Below are positions 30,430 to 44,443 of a stretch of 64,000 nt of DNA, one piece after another. Numbering within the stretch: the stretch's first letter is position 1; the number at the start of each line of letters is the position of its first letter. The position numbers and the translations under genes were made by a program. The DNA lies in the NCBI GenBank assembly GCA_028752905.1, contig JAQNBH010000015.1, positions 35,818,163 through 35,882,162 on the forward strand. The letters are read 5' to 3'. The notes below the pieces were generated by a model, which did no database searches, was not told where the DNA came from, and saw only the letters and a list, made by a program, of their open reading frames with translations. This stretch comes from Cladorhizidae sp. MBARI D1340-BT2. Its lineage: Eukaryota; Porifera; Demospongiae; Poecilosclerida; Cladorhizidae.

Positions 30430-31560
30430 CTGATTACGAGTATTTCGTCATCCGCCATGGTAGAAATAGATATCTGACGAGAATTTCGTCAACCGCCGCG
30501 GTAGAAATAAATATCCACACGAGGATTTCGTCTTCCGTCCGCAAGTGGTTACTTCCCCAACCGTTGAACCTATGCTGGTCTGCGATGTACTCTTGGGTAA
30601 CCATCCTGCTGACCACCACTGTCTTGCCAGGGTCAGTTCTGATCTCGTGCTCCTATCAGGTGTCTTTCTGACTGAACACACATTTCTCTGAGTTTAGCAT
30701 CACCCCTGTTTCCTTTAAGCACTTCAGTATGCAAGGAGTCAGGCATCATGTTCAGCTTGATCAGGTCCCACAATTAGAATTATCTATCAAGCACAGAACT
30801 CCTCCTGTTTCAAGGATATGGTTCATCCTTTTCTGGTATAATTCTGGGCTGATAGAAATCCTGAAAGTAAGTTTGTTAAAACATTATCTCCCAAAAGTGG
30901 TCACGAATGTGGTGAGCAATGTAGGCTGTTTGTCTACAGGGATCTACCAAGAGACGCTATATAGCATCAAGGTTGTACTGGGCAAGGGTATCATCATCCA
31001 TTGGGATAGGATGGACTTCCCTCAAAATACTTTCATTAATGGATTTCAGACCAATACAGATCCTGACAGCTACAGTCTTTTTAGGCACAATCACTATGCA
31101 CACCAGGGGTTAGGCTGTGGAACTTTGTCAATCACACCCATCGCTTCTATATGACTAAGCTCCCCCTTAACTTTAGGATGGGCACTTTAGGGGCATATAG
31201 GGCATAAAAACTTACCTTGTCCATTAACTTAATTGTGTACTCTGCTCTTAATGTACCTAGCCCATCAAATATATTTGGTAATCATTACTTTGTCACTCGG
31301 TCCAATCTCAGCTCAGAGATGTAGTGAAGTTATGGCAAAGAGACCCAGTAGATTGGTTTTCAGCCCTCTAACCATATAGAGGCCTTACTTCGAAGAGTTC
31401 TGCTGAAGAATAGTCCTGTGACTGGCTTAGTAACTCAAGCTTCTGCCTTGTTGATGCCTTCTTGAGATGGATGAGTGGTTTGAAAGTTTTATACCATTAA
31501 ATATAGCTCTTATGGCAGCACCTGTATCCAACTTGAACTCCAAATTTATCTTTCCTAGCA
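30430..31560 (-). pseudogene. Ty3/gypsy protease-RT relic in ordinary order
   Basis: The - strand shows 'NLEFKLDTGAAIRAI' (protease DTG, about 31555-31505). Then come 'AMGVIDKVPQPNPW', 'VIVPKKTVAV', 'EVHPIPMDDDTLAQ' and 'LCLIDNILIVG' (about 30790-30760), which is the RT catalytic box with the second Asp changed to Asn. Stops and frameshifts are frequent. Protease, RT and then the integrase fragment (28.0-28.3 kb) follow the usual Ty3 order. About 2.1 kb between RT and integrase fragments has no recognisable RNase H and may be a later insertion. Confidence 0.65.
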
Positions 31561-32485
31561 GTACAGTCAGTGGCAGTCCATGCAATGTTCTGGCTGCCAG
31601 TCACAGTAAGTGCTACTATTGACTTGCTGTACACTGTTATTGGAGAAGCTTTGGGCATTGTAGTGACATTTTTGGTATAAGGTATTTTTCTCCTCGTTGA
31701 TATTGACGCGACCACATTGGGTCTACTACTAGCTCCTCATCTCTTTTGTGCATAGAAAGTAGAAGAAAGATGTGCTAAAGGTGGAGGGGATACCGAAGAC
31801 ATCAAACAGCCTCGGGAGTGCAATCTATCACTTTCTAGTATAGTCTTCCCTTTGGTACTCCAAGAATTCCTTCAGAAATCGGCCAGATTGGTAAATTCTG
31901 AAACGAAAATGTGCAAGTAGTATGGCTATGAGAGGAGTTATGATTTATTTTTTTATTTTTTTTATTTTTTACAATTTTGACAGCACTTAGCCTGTCCACA
32001 CTTTTTTTAAGGAACAATATATCATGATGAGATAACTGATGAGATAACCAAAGTAATTAAAACCAAAAAATTAGACTAGTCAGTGAATTGTGCCTCAGAA
32101 ATCACCAGGTCCACTGGCGGAGGAGTTATGATAAGAATACTTACAAACAGTTCCTATTGATGATGGGAAGTCACTAAAACTAAGCTCAGATCGAACATTA
32201 CATAATCATCAATAATGTTCAGATCAGTCTTATATTTGACGTTCAGGGGTTGGACAGTAGCTAGAGCAAACAATACTCTACTAGGATTCAAGCTATTTTT
32301 TCCCCTCCCTTTCTTGCTCGCCACTCAATGCATAGGAACGGAGTTGTCAGCCCCCGCGGATAACTACGCAAGCGCATTGCGGGAACTATGACAATTGATT
32401 TCCAGATGAGGAACATCCGAAGTTACGCTTGTTTAAAAAAGAGAGAGAGAGAAAGCTTGGGATTCTCTCTCGTTGCTTTTGCTGT
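31561..32485. other. Upstream region of the receptor phosphatase gene
   Basis: The left part is decayed retroelement sequence and T-rich sequence. No TATA box is obvious near the first exon. A GA-rich stretch (32438-32452) and its near-complement (32463-32470) lie 30-65 bases upstream of the start codon. Confidence 0.35.
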
Positions 32486-32506
32486 ATGGAGATTGAACAA
32501 CAATGA
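32486..32506 (+). promoter_or_regulatory. Six-codon upstream ORF overlapping the start codon (ATGA)
   Basis: ATG GAG ATT GAA CAA CAA TGA ends at 32504-32506, so its stop overlaps the phosphatase ATG (32503-32505) in an ATGA. If the transcript begins upstream of 32486, translation of the receptor would need leaky scanning or reinitiation. Confidence 0.4.
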
Positions 32507-32578
32507 GTTGTTCTCCTATTCTCATACTTAACTCACTATTACTGCAGCTGTTTTCATCAACTGTTCAAAGCCAGCCAT
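32503..32578 (+). CDS. Phosphatase exon 1: signal peptide
   Basis: Translation 'MSCSPILILNSLLLQLFSST' followed by 'VQSQP': a short polar start, a hydrophobic Leu/Ile core and a plausible cleavage after 'VQS'. The donor is GTGAGT, phase 1. The downstream exons share this phase, which supports the join. Confidence 0.7.
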
Positions 32579-35500
32579 GTGAGTATATTAATTATTTATG
32601 ACAACTAATACACATTGGATAATTAATAAATGATGTTGATTTAGCGGTGCTGAATCATATTATGGTAAGTGACTCATTGTGGTCAGTTTATATCTATGCC
32701 TTTCATAATAGGCCCCACATTTCAATTTTCAAAATGGAAGATGCCTCAAAATAACTCATGACAGCTAACCCATCAAAACACAAAAGCTCATTTCTCAACT
32801 ACAATTTATTTTACCAGCTTCTTAGTGGCCTAAATAGTTTGAAGTATAAAAGGCTTCATTCTTTGCTGAGATTCTAAACCAGCAGACCTATAAAAAAAAT
32901 TAATGTAAAATCATGAGGTAGATTGATTCCTCCCTATATTTTGTCTCGTTTCTTGCATGTATGTATGTATATGTGTGTTTGTATATCAGTACAAAAGACT
33001 AGATTTTACGATGCCTTGCAACAACTACAGTGAAATCTAATAGACACGCTCAGGACCTAGTCTTTGTCCTTCATAGAGAGGTTGTCCTCTTTCAGGGGTT
33101 ATTTTGTATAGAGTATTGTATACAAGACTATTTTCAGAATGTCCTTTGTTGGGAGGATTGTCCTCTTTTGGAGTATCCTTTATCGAAGGTTTCACTGTAC
33201 TCTGTTTCTTGATTGTGACAATAGTCTTCAGTCAAGCAAGGATCGCTGACTCGGACCAAGTGACTACTTGTTTGACTTATTTCAAGTTTTAATAAATAGA
33301 ATAATAGGTAGATGGATAGACAGACATACAGACAGACATTAGATAAATAGATAGATATATAGACAGACAGACAGACAGACAGATAGATAGATAGATAGAT
33401 GATAATAGTACATAGATAGTAGTAGATAGATTATTGATTGATTGATTGATAAATACATAAATGGATTGAGCAAATCAACTGAGTGGCCACTTGGTCTGAT
33501 TGAGTCATGATCCTTGCTCAACTGAAAATTTCAAAGATAGAAATCTGCCTCTGTTCGTTGGGAAAGGACTCCTTTGAGGAGACTTCAGTTTTTAGGTCTT
33601 CAGGTGTTTCACCTAAATAGAAATTTTAAAAAACATTAAATACAAGCTGAGATAACCACACTCTGTTGCTGGAGCATTTTCAATCTGTTGTTGCATCTAG
33701 CGACCTCTAAACACACACATTAACAATACATAACACATTAAATCTTGATTTTATTCTCTCAGATTAGCCTAAAACTTCTACTACCCTTAACATTTCCACA
33801 CATGCTGTCTACTTGAAGTTTCATAAAATTTCCATTTTTACAAAACAGTCCTCACAAAAAGTTAGCTAATTATTTAACCTAATATGAATGAAGAGCCACT
33901 AGAGGTAGATGGCAGAGAAGTAGGTGTGTCTCTCTTCCAGAATGTTGAAGCAGTAGTTTCTCTCACCTTACAGCCCAAAACCTTCCTCATCTCGACAGCA
34001 ACCAGAGTCATATCAGTGTGGCTCAACAGATTCAACCCCTACCTTAGTAACCTATCAATAACAATTGTTTGTGACACTTCTTACCCATATACATCATTAG
34101 GACAATCTTGAACTTACAATGTTTCTGAAGAAGGGGTGTAACTGCAGACAATTTCAGGGGAATGCCTGCTTCACCAGGTTCCATAGGAATTACTAGGAGG
34201 ACATGCGTTTCCAATCTTCTGCTCTCACCATAGATAAGAAGTCCACTACCTCTATCCATCCGGCATCTCCATCACCTGATAGAAAAACAATAGTTTATCT
34301 GTTATTGTCTTTACACTTCATATCTTCTTTGTACTCTACTCTGAAACCAATGCTAACATGCTTCACAACTCTAGGCCAGAGCTTAGCGGAACTAGCATCA
34401 CAGAAAATCAGGACTGGAATTTGTACTTGTATTGGCTATATATATAAGAAGCAGATTTCAGTTGAGGGCCTAAATAATAGCTGATTTTTCCTTCAATAGA
34501 ATAACTACTACTAACACAAGTGCTAGAGCTAGCTATGCATCAAATGAATTCTACCTCTGGGAATGGTCTGTTGTTGTAGGTAGCTACTACTGGTTAACTA
34601 GGAGGAGGAATAAAGCTAGTGATTTCAATCGAGGACCTATACCTCTATACATCATAAGATTTAATCTTCAAAATAGTATTCACTACTTTAAACTAGTGAT
34701 GGTTTTATCAGTTATCTAGTGAACAAGAAGGGGTTACCCTAGTACAAAAACACATTAGAATGGCAAATATAGAGCAGCTTAAGACATGTTTTCTCTGAAG
34801 CCAGTGTATATAGCTTGCTCACTTGGGACAAAAAATGATTATAACTGGAAACCTGAAGGTCTAAAACTTAAACCATTTGGATATCAAACATAATGCTTCA
34901 CTTTAATATCAAAAACATCACTTCCTTTTTTAATTTTGCAACAACTCTAGTTTTCACACATCCAGTCACGTATAGAATGACTCTCGATAATCGACTTGAA
35001 TTTACTCATTCAACATTTGGGCTAAATGCTCTAGCTTTAACGTGATGCTAAGACTAATGTGAGGTTGATATGTGCTTATCTACCCACATGATGGGAACCA
35101 TACCCTGGCATATGTATGATGCACATGAACTGGATATGGCAGCAACTAAAGTGGGAATAAAAAACAGTACAAAATAAATAAAGTTAAAAGAATAATAAGG
35201 GAACAAGGGAACAAATAAATAATCTCACAATGAACTCTCAGTTGACATAATAATATTACAATAACACTCTCATTAACCCTTTCATTACAATTTCAATTTG
35301 ATTATTGAGAAGGTTATTGTAAATATTATGGTGGTCGTGGTTTCGAGTTTAGGCTCTTGAGAGTGGCCACCAAGCAATCAGGTTAGTCCTTTCCACAATC
35401 TCGATTGAACCGCTCACACTCTGGTGCTAAGGTGATGTGCAATGCCTCCTTCACTAGCAGTTCCTTCTGTATTCTGGCCTGGTCTAAGATGGTGTCTTCC

Positions 35501-38500
35501 TACCATGTACATAGTTGTCAGAGAAACCTCTGACAGGTAGATTCCTGGCTTCTGGAAACCACAGGAAGAATGCAGAGAATGTGGCAGACCACAAGACGAA
35601 TGCAGAGAATGTGGCAAACCACAAGACGAATGCAGAGAATGTGGCAAACCACAAGACGAATGCAGAGAATGTGGCAAACCACAAGACGAATGCAGAGAAC
35701 GTGGGAGGCCACAAGATGTCAATCGCGAGTTCGACCCCGAGGACAACACAGACAACGAAACTCTTGCGTGGATTCGGGAGCGAGCTCCTGATAGGTTGCC
35801 ACGAAGTCACCTTGGAGACAAGCGACATCAAACTGAGCAAGTAGCTAGTAATTATAAAAGTACGGGACCTTGTAATTGAGAGTGGGCATTAAAAAGTGAG
35901 AGCTGTCTTTATTGAGTGTGAATTGTTATTGAGTAAAGAGTACTTGATATTGTCGATTGATTCATTGTCCTTGGGATATATTAGCACTATACTCTTGCTA
36001 ATCAGCGACATGGCAAAGGGGGCCGTGTTTGTTCTTTGGTCTAAAGAGAGATTCTAGCCAGGGAGGTTAGAAGAGGTTCAGGCGTCGGACCGGGAACTTG
36101 GATCTGGCAAGAGCAAAGTGCGTCTTGGCCAGAAAAAAGTTTCGGTTACAATAGTCCCATGCATATTCAGCGGCACACTTTTTACAGGCATATTGGTGTT
36201 CTTTCATTTCCAGTCTTCTATTGGTATTTTCTACACAATACTTCCCCACAACTGCAACGGAAACTGTACACAATGCATGAGTGCATAGTCATCCTTTCAG
36301 TCTGCTAAGTTGTATATACACTCAGAGGTTTTTATGTTAAACGTCTTGCAGACCATCCTGATATCTTCACATCCCTGCCACATAAGGAATAACTGCCATA
36401 GGATTCTTCTTCCCTGACTCCCAATTTCCTGTATCAGTGTACTTATCTTCCTTTCTGCATTTATTGTAATAAAGTATGTCCTCTATGCTAATGTAATTCA
36501 CTCCTGTAAATAGTGGCCAATATTATGCTATTGTAAAATGTATGCCAAGCCGACGATAAAGGATGATCTACTGCTAAGCTTTATGGACCTCTTACCTTAC
36601 TAACTAAAGGAAAATCCCTGGAGTTAAGTTTATAGATTTATTAAAGAGGCTACAGCCTTTGATTACAACCTTGAACCAAGTTCTGAAAGTGATACAAAGC
36701 TAAATTATGAGCCAAGGAGCAAACCATGGCTGATAAATGATGACTTACACTAGTACTTCCCCAGCTGCAAGGGATGCGCTACACAATGCATGAGTGCATA
36801 CTAGACGGTATTTCTATGCTCAGTTGTGCCCTCAAGAGTTCTACAAAAATGACTCTGATATTGAACTTCCTGGAGACCAGAATTAAAAAAAATCAAAGTG
36901 ACTGAAAAAAGTGTGCAAAAGAGAAATCTGCAATTGCTGAACCTGCGGACACCCTATTTTGATGGAGGAATCCACCATCTTAGACCACACTAGAAGACAG
37001 AATGAACTGCTAGTGAATTGCATGTCATCCTAGCACCTAATTGTGAGAAGTTCAATCGAGATTGTGGGATAAACTTAACTGGCTGCTGGGTGGCTACTCT
37101 CAAGAACCCGAATTAGAAACCCTGACCACCACAATTTTTTCTGTATTTTTTTTTATCAGTTAAGCATAACTATTTATTATTTTCTGAATTGATATTTAAC
37201 TATTATTTGTTTATTGTTTTGTATTATGTTTTGGTGTTATTTAATTGTCTTATTTTTATTAGTTTTTCCCCATCCGGTTCACATGCTGGACACATGTGCC
37301 AGGGTGTGGTTAGTACCACATAGTGGACAGCTAGCAAGTATATAGCAAGCTCAAGCAAATCTTAGCATCTCAATATTCCTAATGAAGACTAGTACCTAGT
37401 TGAAATGTTGAGAGAGTAAATTTCGAGTCGATTATTGAGGTCATTGTAATAACAACTTTGAGTTTATTGAAAGTTGTTCCTCATTGTTGGTAAATGTCAT
37501 CATCTGTCACCTTCTCCAGCTTACACAAACTGATTTCTCCTAGTTATAGTTGCCAACTAGTTTACAATCAAGGCAACAAAATGACTGACGAGAGTTACTG
37601 TAGAAATTGTAGAAATTGCTTTAACATATCCTATGTCATCAAAGCTTCTTCATGGCAATACAAAGACTTCCATAGCACCAAGAAAGTGTGCAACCACTTA
37701 CCTTAGCTCAGGTTACCCCGAATGCTTTAAAATAGTGAGTTCTGTAAATGACTCATTAGGAACTAGTCAGCTAGTTGAGGGACTTCTGTAGCGTGATTAC
37801 TATGCTCAGATTCATATGACTTTTCAATTTTAGGCACAAATAACTGCCGGAATGGTAAAGGGTCTGGCTATTATGAATTATCTCACCTCAGTATTACCTC
37901 TATCTGTAGTGAGGAAATTCTTGTGAATACTATACGCATGAATATAGGAAAAAATAATGATTGTGGTATACCATTTTGCATTGAAAGCAGCATTAAATTT
38001 TTTTTAATTATGAATATTGTTGAGATTGTACCAGATAGTAGTCTGTTAACTTCACCATAGATTGTAAATAGCAGTCAGATAAAATATACCCAAAAAGGTT
38101 GCATCAATGAATAAAATGATATGTAATTGAATTATATCTCCTAGACAAATTGGTACTGATTGGTTTTGATATTTCATTAAATACGTTATTGGTTTACCTT
38201 AAGTGCTATTTTATTTCCATTTTTCATACACTAATGTTCATAGATCTTCTTCCTCCAGTCATAAGCCTTTCTATAAAATCCACATCAATAACAGTAAACT
38301 TGAGTCATATGGAAGGAAGTTTGCTACCTAATTGGTATACCATTTCAGTAGATCCTCTTACCTCCGAACATCAAACATGCCAAAATGTGGAAGAAAACAA
38401 GATTATAATTTTTACCAGTAGTTTAATAGTTGAGATCATGGACCTTTTTGAATACAGACTATATAATTTAACAGTAGAAGCTATGCATAATGCATCTCAA

Positions 38501-41500
38501 GCATCAAATTCAACTTCTGCCATGTTTATAACATCAACTGCTAGTAAGTACCATCACCTTATGTTGTTTAGTATTACTTTAGTAATAACTCTACTTTGTA
38601 TAAGATAAATCCTTTATATATTACCTCTGGCAGGAGCCATGCTAGTGAGTGTGGTATATTAGTTCCTGTATGTCATCATGTTCATGGAGTTGGCATAGTG
38701 CAACACAAATGGAGTTGGCATAGTGCAACACAAGCTGTTAAGATTTTATCACTTGTTGTTTTGTTGGGGAAACCTAATATGATGCTACCTATCTGGGAAA
38801 GGTTATGAAATGAGTACAAGCCTAAATTATCGCATTGAATGATGGAAATGTCACTAAACTGGGTGATATTTGTGACATAAAAGTAGGGATATTATGGTAA
38901 AACTGCAGAAACATTGACAACAACAGTTACCAAGTTACCAGCGTTGAAAGATAAACTGATATCCCCACACACTCTCTTTACTCAGTCTGCACAACTCCAT
39001 AAGATTTATTGTATCCACCACCATGTGCTTTTCATGCACTGCAGAGACATCCCTCACTTGATTCTGTACAGCTACATTGCATAAAGTTTTAAGCATTCTA
39101 AAGGCATGAACAAGAAACCACCAGGTTACAAATATAAATACTCATTACTATTTTTAAATAAATGTTACTGCTATAATTGTGGAGCAGCATGATTCAGAAT
39201 ATATTCCCTGTCCCAAATTTTTCCTACAGTTTTAGAGGACACAAAATATACAAAGATGTTTCAGAGCAAAGCTACACAAAGCATGTTTTTGTTACTGTGT
39301 TTTTAATGCTCAAGTCATAATGTTTTAGCTTGCATTATAAAGTACCACTTCACTGCTGTAGCACCACATTCTATCTAGCTGATTTCCCATACAACCTACT
39401 TGGATCTCTCCTTCACGCAATTATGAATGGGAAATGATCATCATGGTGAATCTGGAGAATATCTGAGTGGGTTCTCGCCTCAACCTTGCAATTCAAAATC
39501 TGTAAAGAATGTTCGCCTCCAAACATCACAATACAGTATGATGACTTCAATAATTTAAGCCTTAGCTATGCTAAAAGTAGGACAGTGTCTAGACTCTAGA
39601 ACAAGTAAACTAAATCAAGTGATTTTTTTGCTCTCCATCATACCTTTGAACACAACTCAATGCCTTGGCATTTTACTAGTAGTGTAGGGTTAGAAGCTGC
39701 CTCACTAGCAAACTGTTAGCATTAGGAAAGTTACAAAATGTACCTAGCTAAATTTTGATGTTTAGCAAATGAAGCAGTGGGGAATTAGATGAAGACTTGA
39801 TATTTGTGTATATCTATTTATGTATCTATCTATCTATGTACCATATGATGTTTACCAGAAAAAATTGTAAGTGGGTCACCTATCGCAGAATTATTCAAAT
39901 CAGGAATGGTCGCACAGTGAAGAGAATGACCACCCTGGCACCATTTGAAACTAGACTGGCCTGATTGCATTAAGCAAGTGAGAATGTGATACACAGTTAA
40001 AAGCTGATGCACCTTCTTCCAGATAGCAAAACAGCTAGGACAAAAACAAACTAAGACCCTAAAAATCCTCACAAGCCCTCCAAAACTACATCCTACATAG
40101 GCTCTCATACAAAACAATTAAATTTGCAGCACAAGCAGGCTATGTCCATCATACTTTCCTGTCAGCCTTACAGCCACTTTTAGCTACTTGGTTCGTCAAC
40201 ATTTTCTATCATTTATTTTTTCTTCACTTGCCACTCAATGCCTAGCATTTATTACTAATATGTTGCAATGTTGCGTCGTCTGTGTGGTATTGTCATGAAT
40301 GTGAAAAAGGCATGTGCAGGCCCACATTCGCAACAGTTTTGGGAAACAATGGCTTCCAGTTAGTCTGGAGTCCAATCACAGCATAATCCATGTCTATTGC
40401 CTTGCTGCTATATTTGATCTGCCTTGCTTCAAAACTATGGCATGCATAAAGGACTCACCCACATAGACACACTGACTTATATTTAGATTATGTTGCTGCA
40501 AAAACCACTAGGAAATCATTATGGTGTTTAACTGCACATCGTTACTGTTTCTGAAAAGTCATTAAATTCCACAGGATAGATCTACAAAACTAGATCACTC
40601 GAAGCAATTCAGTCTCACATAGTTCAATATGGTTTTTGTGTCATGTCGAGTATGCACAAACCACTCAAGATTGCAAATGCCATGTGCTAATCCGAGTTTT
40701 GTTGAAATTTGGACATGATTATTTAATTTATATACTTATTTCTTGTACACCTAATTTCAAGTGTATCACTATTAATAACCAAGGTTGAAAAAATATTGAA
40801 ATACAGACCTTCATCCAAAAAAATGGTAAGACAACTTAGTCTAGTACAAGTCATTTTTCTAGTGACAAGTAGTATTCTTGACACATCTGAGGAAGACTCT
40901 AGTAAGGAAGAAGATTGTAGCGTCCACATTTACCTGGGTGTGCCTTCTTGTGAATGTGGTCTTGGATAAGTTGTCCAGAACAGATAAACTGTTGGAACAT
41001 GGGGGATGGACTTAGCACTACATCAGAAAGTGAAGGCTTAGCCTCTGAGGAAGAACATGGATAAAGATGGTTTCTCAGGTTTATGAATGGATCTAGCTGT
41101 AGTATTAGCCAGTTAGATGTCTAAGGGCAGTAGGTATTGTCCTCCAGGGTTAAGTGCAAGTAATAGATTATAGCATACTGCCAAGTTTATAGAGCCTGTT
41201 TAGCTGAAATTGTACACTGATTTATTTTTATTGTTATTGTTTATGGACTTGCCAACAGATGTTGCTAATGGACAACTAGCCTCCTCCTCACTCTCCATCC
41301 TCTCATAACTCAATTATAACAAGATTCAGCTTCATGAACAATGGCATAAAGTTAAATGATAGTAGTCAGATTCATATCTATGGTCATAGTGATGAGTAAG
41401 GCATGGTCTATGTTTAAAAATAACAGAATAAAATATGATAAAAAGTTCAGTAACATAAATATCAATGTTGTGCTGTGGACATAACAACCTCCTGTGTATA

Positions 41501-44399
41501 TCAGAGTAATAATATCTTACTCTCTCAACCACAATAGCAAATGATTGCAAACAATACATTTTGCATTATATGCAAAAATAACTATCTAATATCTATATTC
41601 ATTTTTAGGTCTGTATGTAGGCACAAGGAACTGGCCAGAATATTGATAAACAATGATACTATCCCATAATATGTGGTTGCTAGAAACTTTATTGACATTC
41701 TGACATTGTATAGATGCTCTGAGCGAAATCTTAGTTGACACATAAAATTACAATGGTCTTTTCAATGAAATATACTCTCGACATTTCGACTAGATGCTCT
41801 AGCCTCCTGATGAAGGCTAGAGCATCTAGTTGTAACATCGAGAGAGTTAATTTCAAGTTGATTATTGAGAAGATCATTGTAATGGAGTATAGGTGTTGAA
41901 CTGAAGCTGGTTTGATTATTTTTTAACTCTCCCAGCAATCCGACAGTGAGAGGGTTAGTAACTAAGCTACAACATGCACTGTTTTTTCCCCATGTAACAT
42001 AAAGTAACCTATATTGTTTGTGCACAGGACCATCTGGTGTTCCTAATGAAATCATTATTATTCTGACATCTACCAGTTTAACTGCAGTGTGGAAGCCAAT
42101 TATGTGTGTAAAGCATAATGGACCAATCATTGGTTACACAGTCGCTTTTCATTCATTAGATAATCGTCCATTGCACACTTTAGTAACTGGTGAACTTTTT
42201 AACATAAGGGATCTCATTCCTTATACCGGTTACATCTTCAGCGTAGCAGGAATCAATATTAATGGAACAGGACCCTACTCTACTGAAAGAATATCAAGAA
42301 CCCCAGAGGATGGTAACAAAAAATAATATTATTATTTGAATGAACTTCATATTTTGTTTATTTTAGTTCCTGGTCCTGTAACATCACTTTCTGGCCACGC
42401 TGAGTTGACAGCAGTAGTGTTGAGATGGATTGCCCCTACTGCACCTAATGGGGTCATCACCAACTATGAAATTTCTTATACTGTCAATGGCAGTGAACCT
42501 GTGACATATAATGTTACAAACACAATGACTACATTCACCATTCAACAACTTCTTCCTGAGACAACAATTTTCAACATTTCTGTCAGTGCTTATACTAGTG
42601 TTGGTCGTAGTACACCAGCTAACATATTTTCTTTGAGTACATTATCTCCTACTCCACCAAGTAAGTGCTAATTAGAACTTAAAAAATTGCCTGCCTTTAA
42701 TACACATTACTAATGTTGTTGTTTTTAAACAATCATATTATGCAGATTATTAGTGGTCAATTTTCATAACATATCCATGTATAAATATAAAAAGAGTGGC
42801 CTTTAAAAAGACGATGGTCTTGGCAGTGAATTTGGCAATCCTCCTCCTATAAAATTTTGTCTCTGCCTATATAGAATTTTGATACAATAATTTACTCAAT
42901 AATCAACATAAATTTTCTCCCTCGATGTTTCAGCCAGGTGTTCTACACTTCATCAAGAATGCCTCAGCCAGGTGTTCTATCCTTCATCAAGAATGCTTCA
43001 GCCTGGTATTCTATCCTGGTGTTCTATCCTTCATCAAGAATGCTTCAGCCAGGTGTTCTACCCTTCGTCAAGAATGCTTCAGCTAGGTGTTCTACACTTC
43101 ATCAAGAATGCTTCAGCCAGGTGTTCTACCCTTCATCAAAGAATGCTTCAACTAGGTGTTCTACCCTTCATCACGAATGTTTCAGCCAGGTGTTCTACCC
43201 TTCATCACGAATGCTTCAGCCTGGTGTTCTACCCTTCATCACGAATGTTTCAGCCTGGTGTTCTACCCTTCATCACGAATGCTTCAGCCAGATGTTCTAC
43301 CCTTCATCACGAATGTTTCAGCCTGGTGTTCTACCCTTCATCAAGAATGCTTCAGCCTGGTGTTCTAGCCTTCATCACGAATGCTTTTCATGTTTCCAGC
43401 TCTTTCTCAACATGTTCGCTCTGTATCTTCTTATCACAATTTTATTAGAGGTGCTGCTTGATGCATTGTATGCTTATTAATGTATGCTTTTTTGGCATCT
43501 TTATTTTGTCTTGGCCTGTGTCGACACTGCTGACACCCAACAAGGATTTCCTGCTAACCATTTTTTACATATCATTTATGTTGTTTGCTTTTTAGTGTTT
43601 GATCTACAATTACACTGTAACTTTGTCATAATTGGTAATGGAGCTCACCCATAAATCAGTTCTGTAAGAAGTTATAGTTAAATCAGGAGGTATATAGTAA
43701 CAATATAAAATGACAGCTACGGCTATATAATGTAGGAGAAAAATGAACAGAATTCCTGACATGTTTAGAGAAAAGGGTCTATTTGAATTGAAAACATTCT
43801 ATTTCCTGACTTTCTCTACTTTACTAATTTTCATAATGCTAGCCTTCAGGATGTCATATATTTGGTGTGAAATTATCTAGAAATAATATGGACCCATTCT
43901 ATGAGTAATGTTGTGTTCTATATTAAATTGAATACTTAAAGTTAATTTTCGATACAAAAGAACCCTTTTCTCCATTCATATCACCTAATCACCTGGATGC
44001 TACAAACTTTGGTGCTAAATCAAAGAAACAACATATTAATTTTAGTTTAATTGAAAAAAAGGCACTTACATAATAGAAATATACATCTTCTTACAAGTAT
44101 TGTAGGCTACATGCTTAAGCACCCACCTATAGGCAAAAACCTGTTACTCTAGTTTTAGCAATGAATTGTGCTCTCTGGGTCAAGCTTCCAGTATGTAGAA
44201 ATTTAGCTTAAAATCATTCACATGCCTGCAACATCATGTAAAGGCAATTTATTATTCTTTCTTTCTTTCTCTCTTTCTTTTTTCTTCGTTTTTCTTTCTT
44301 TTGTGTTGTTTTCTAATTACATACTTACTCCTCACTCACTCACATTTTTTTGTTAGCTTGCTTGTTTGCTATTGATGAATGGATGATTGATTGATTGAA

Positions 44400-44443
<44 letters not shown>

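Larger units (their letters stand above)
32579..37833 (+). other. First phosphatase intron
   Basis: Contains the tetranucleotide repeats at 33309-33452, several Penelope-like fragments and a candidate LTR (35285-37450). From 33500 to 35200 nothing is recognised. Confidence 0.6.

Noticed and set aside
33339..33521. - strand Tyr/Leu/Ser-rich frame
   Set aside because: Translation of the tetranucleotide repeats.
33884..34484. Open frames at 33884-34111 and 34203-34484
   Set aside because: No recognisable domain, splice context or codon pattern.
35555..35712. CRISPR-like array
   Set aside because: The repeats are contiguous without unique spacers, in a eukaryotic intron; a minisatellite.
42938..43480. 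Long + strand frames of 158 and 180 codons
   Set aside because: Produced by the 34-bp minisatellite, open in all three phases; intronic, no splice sites or domain.
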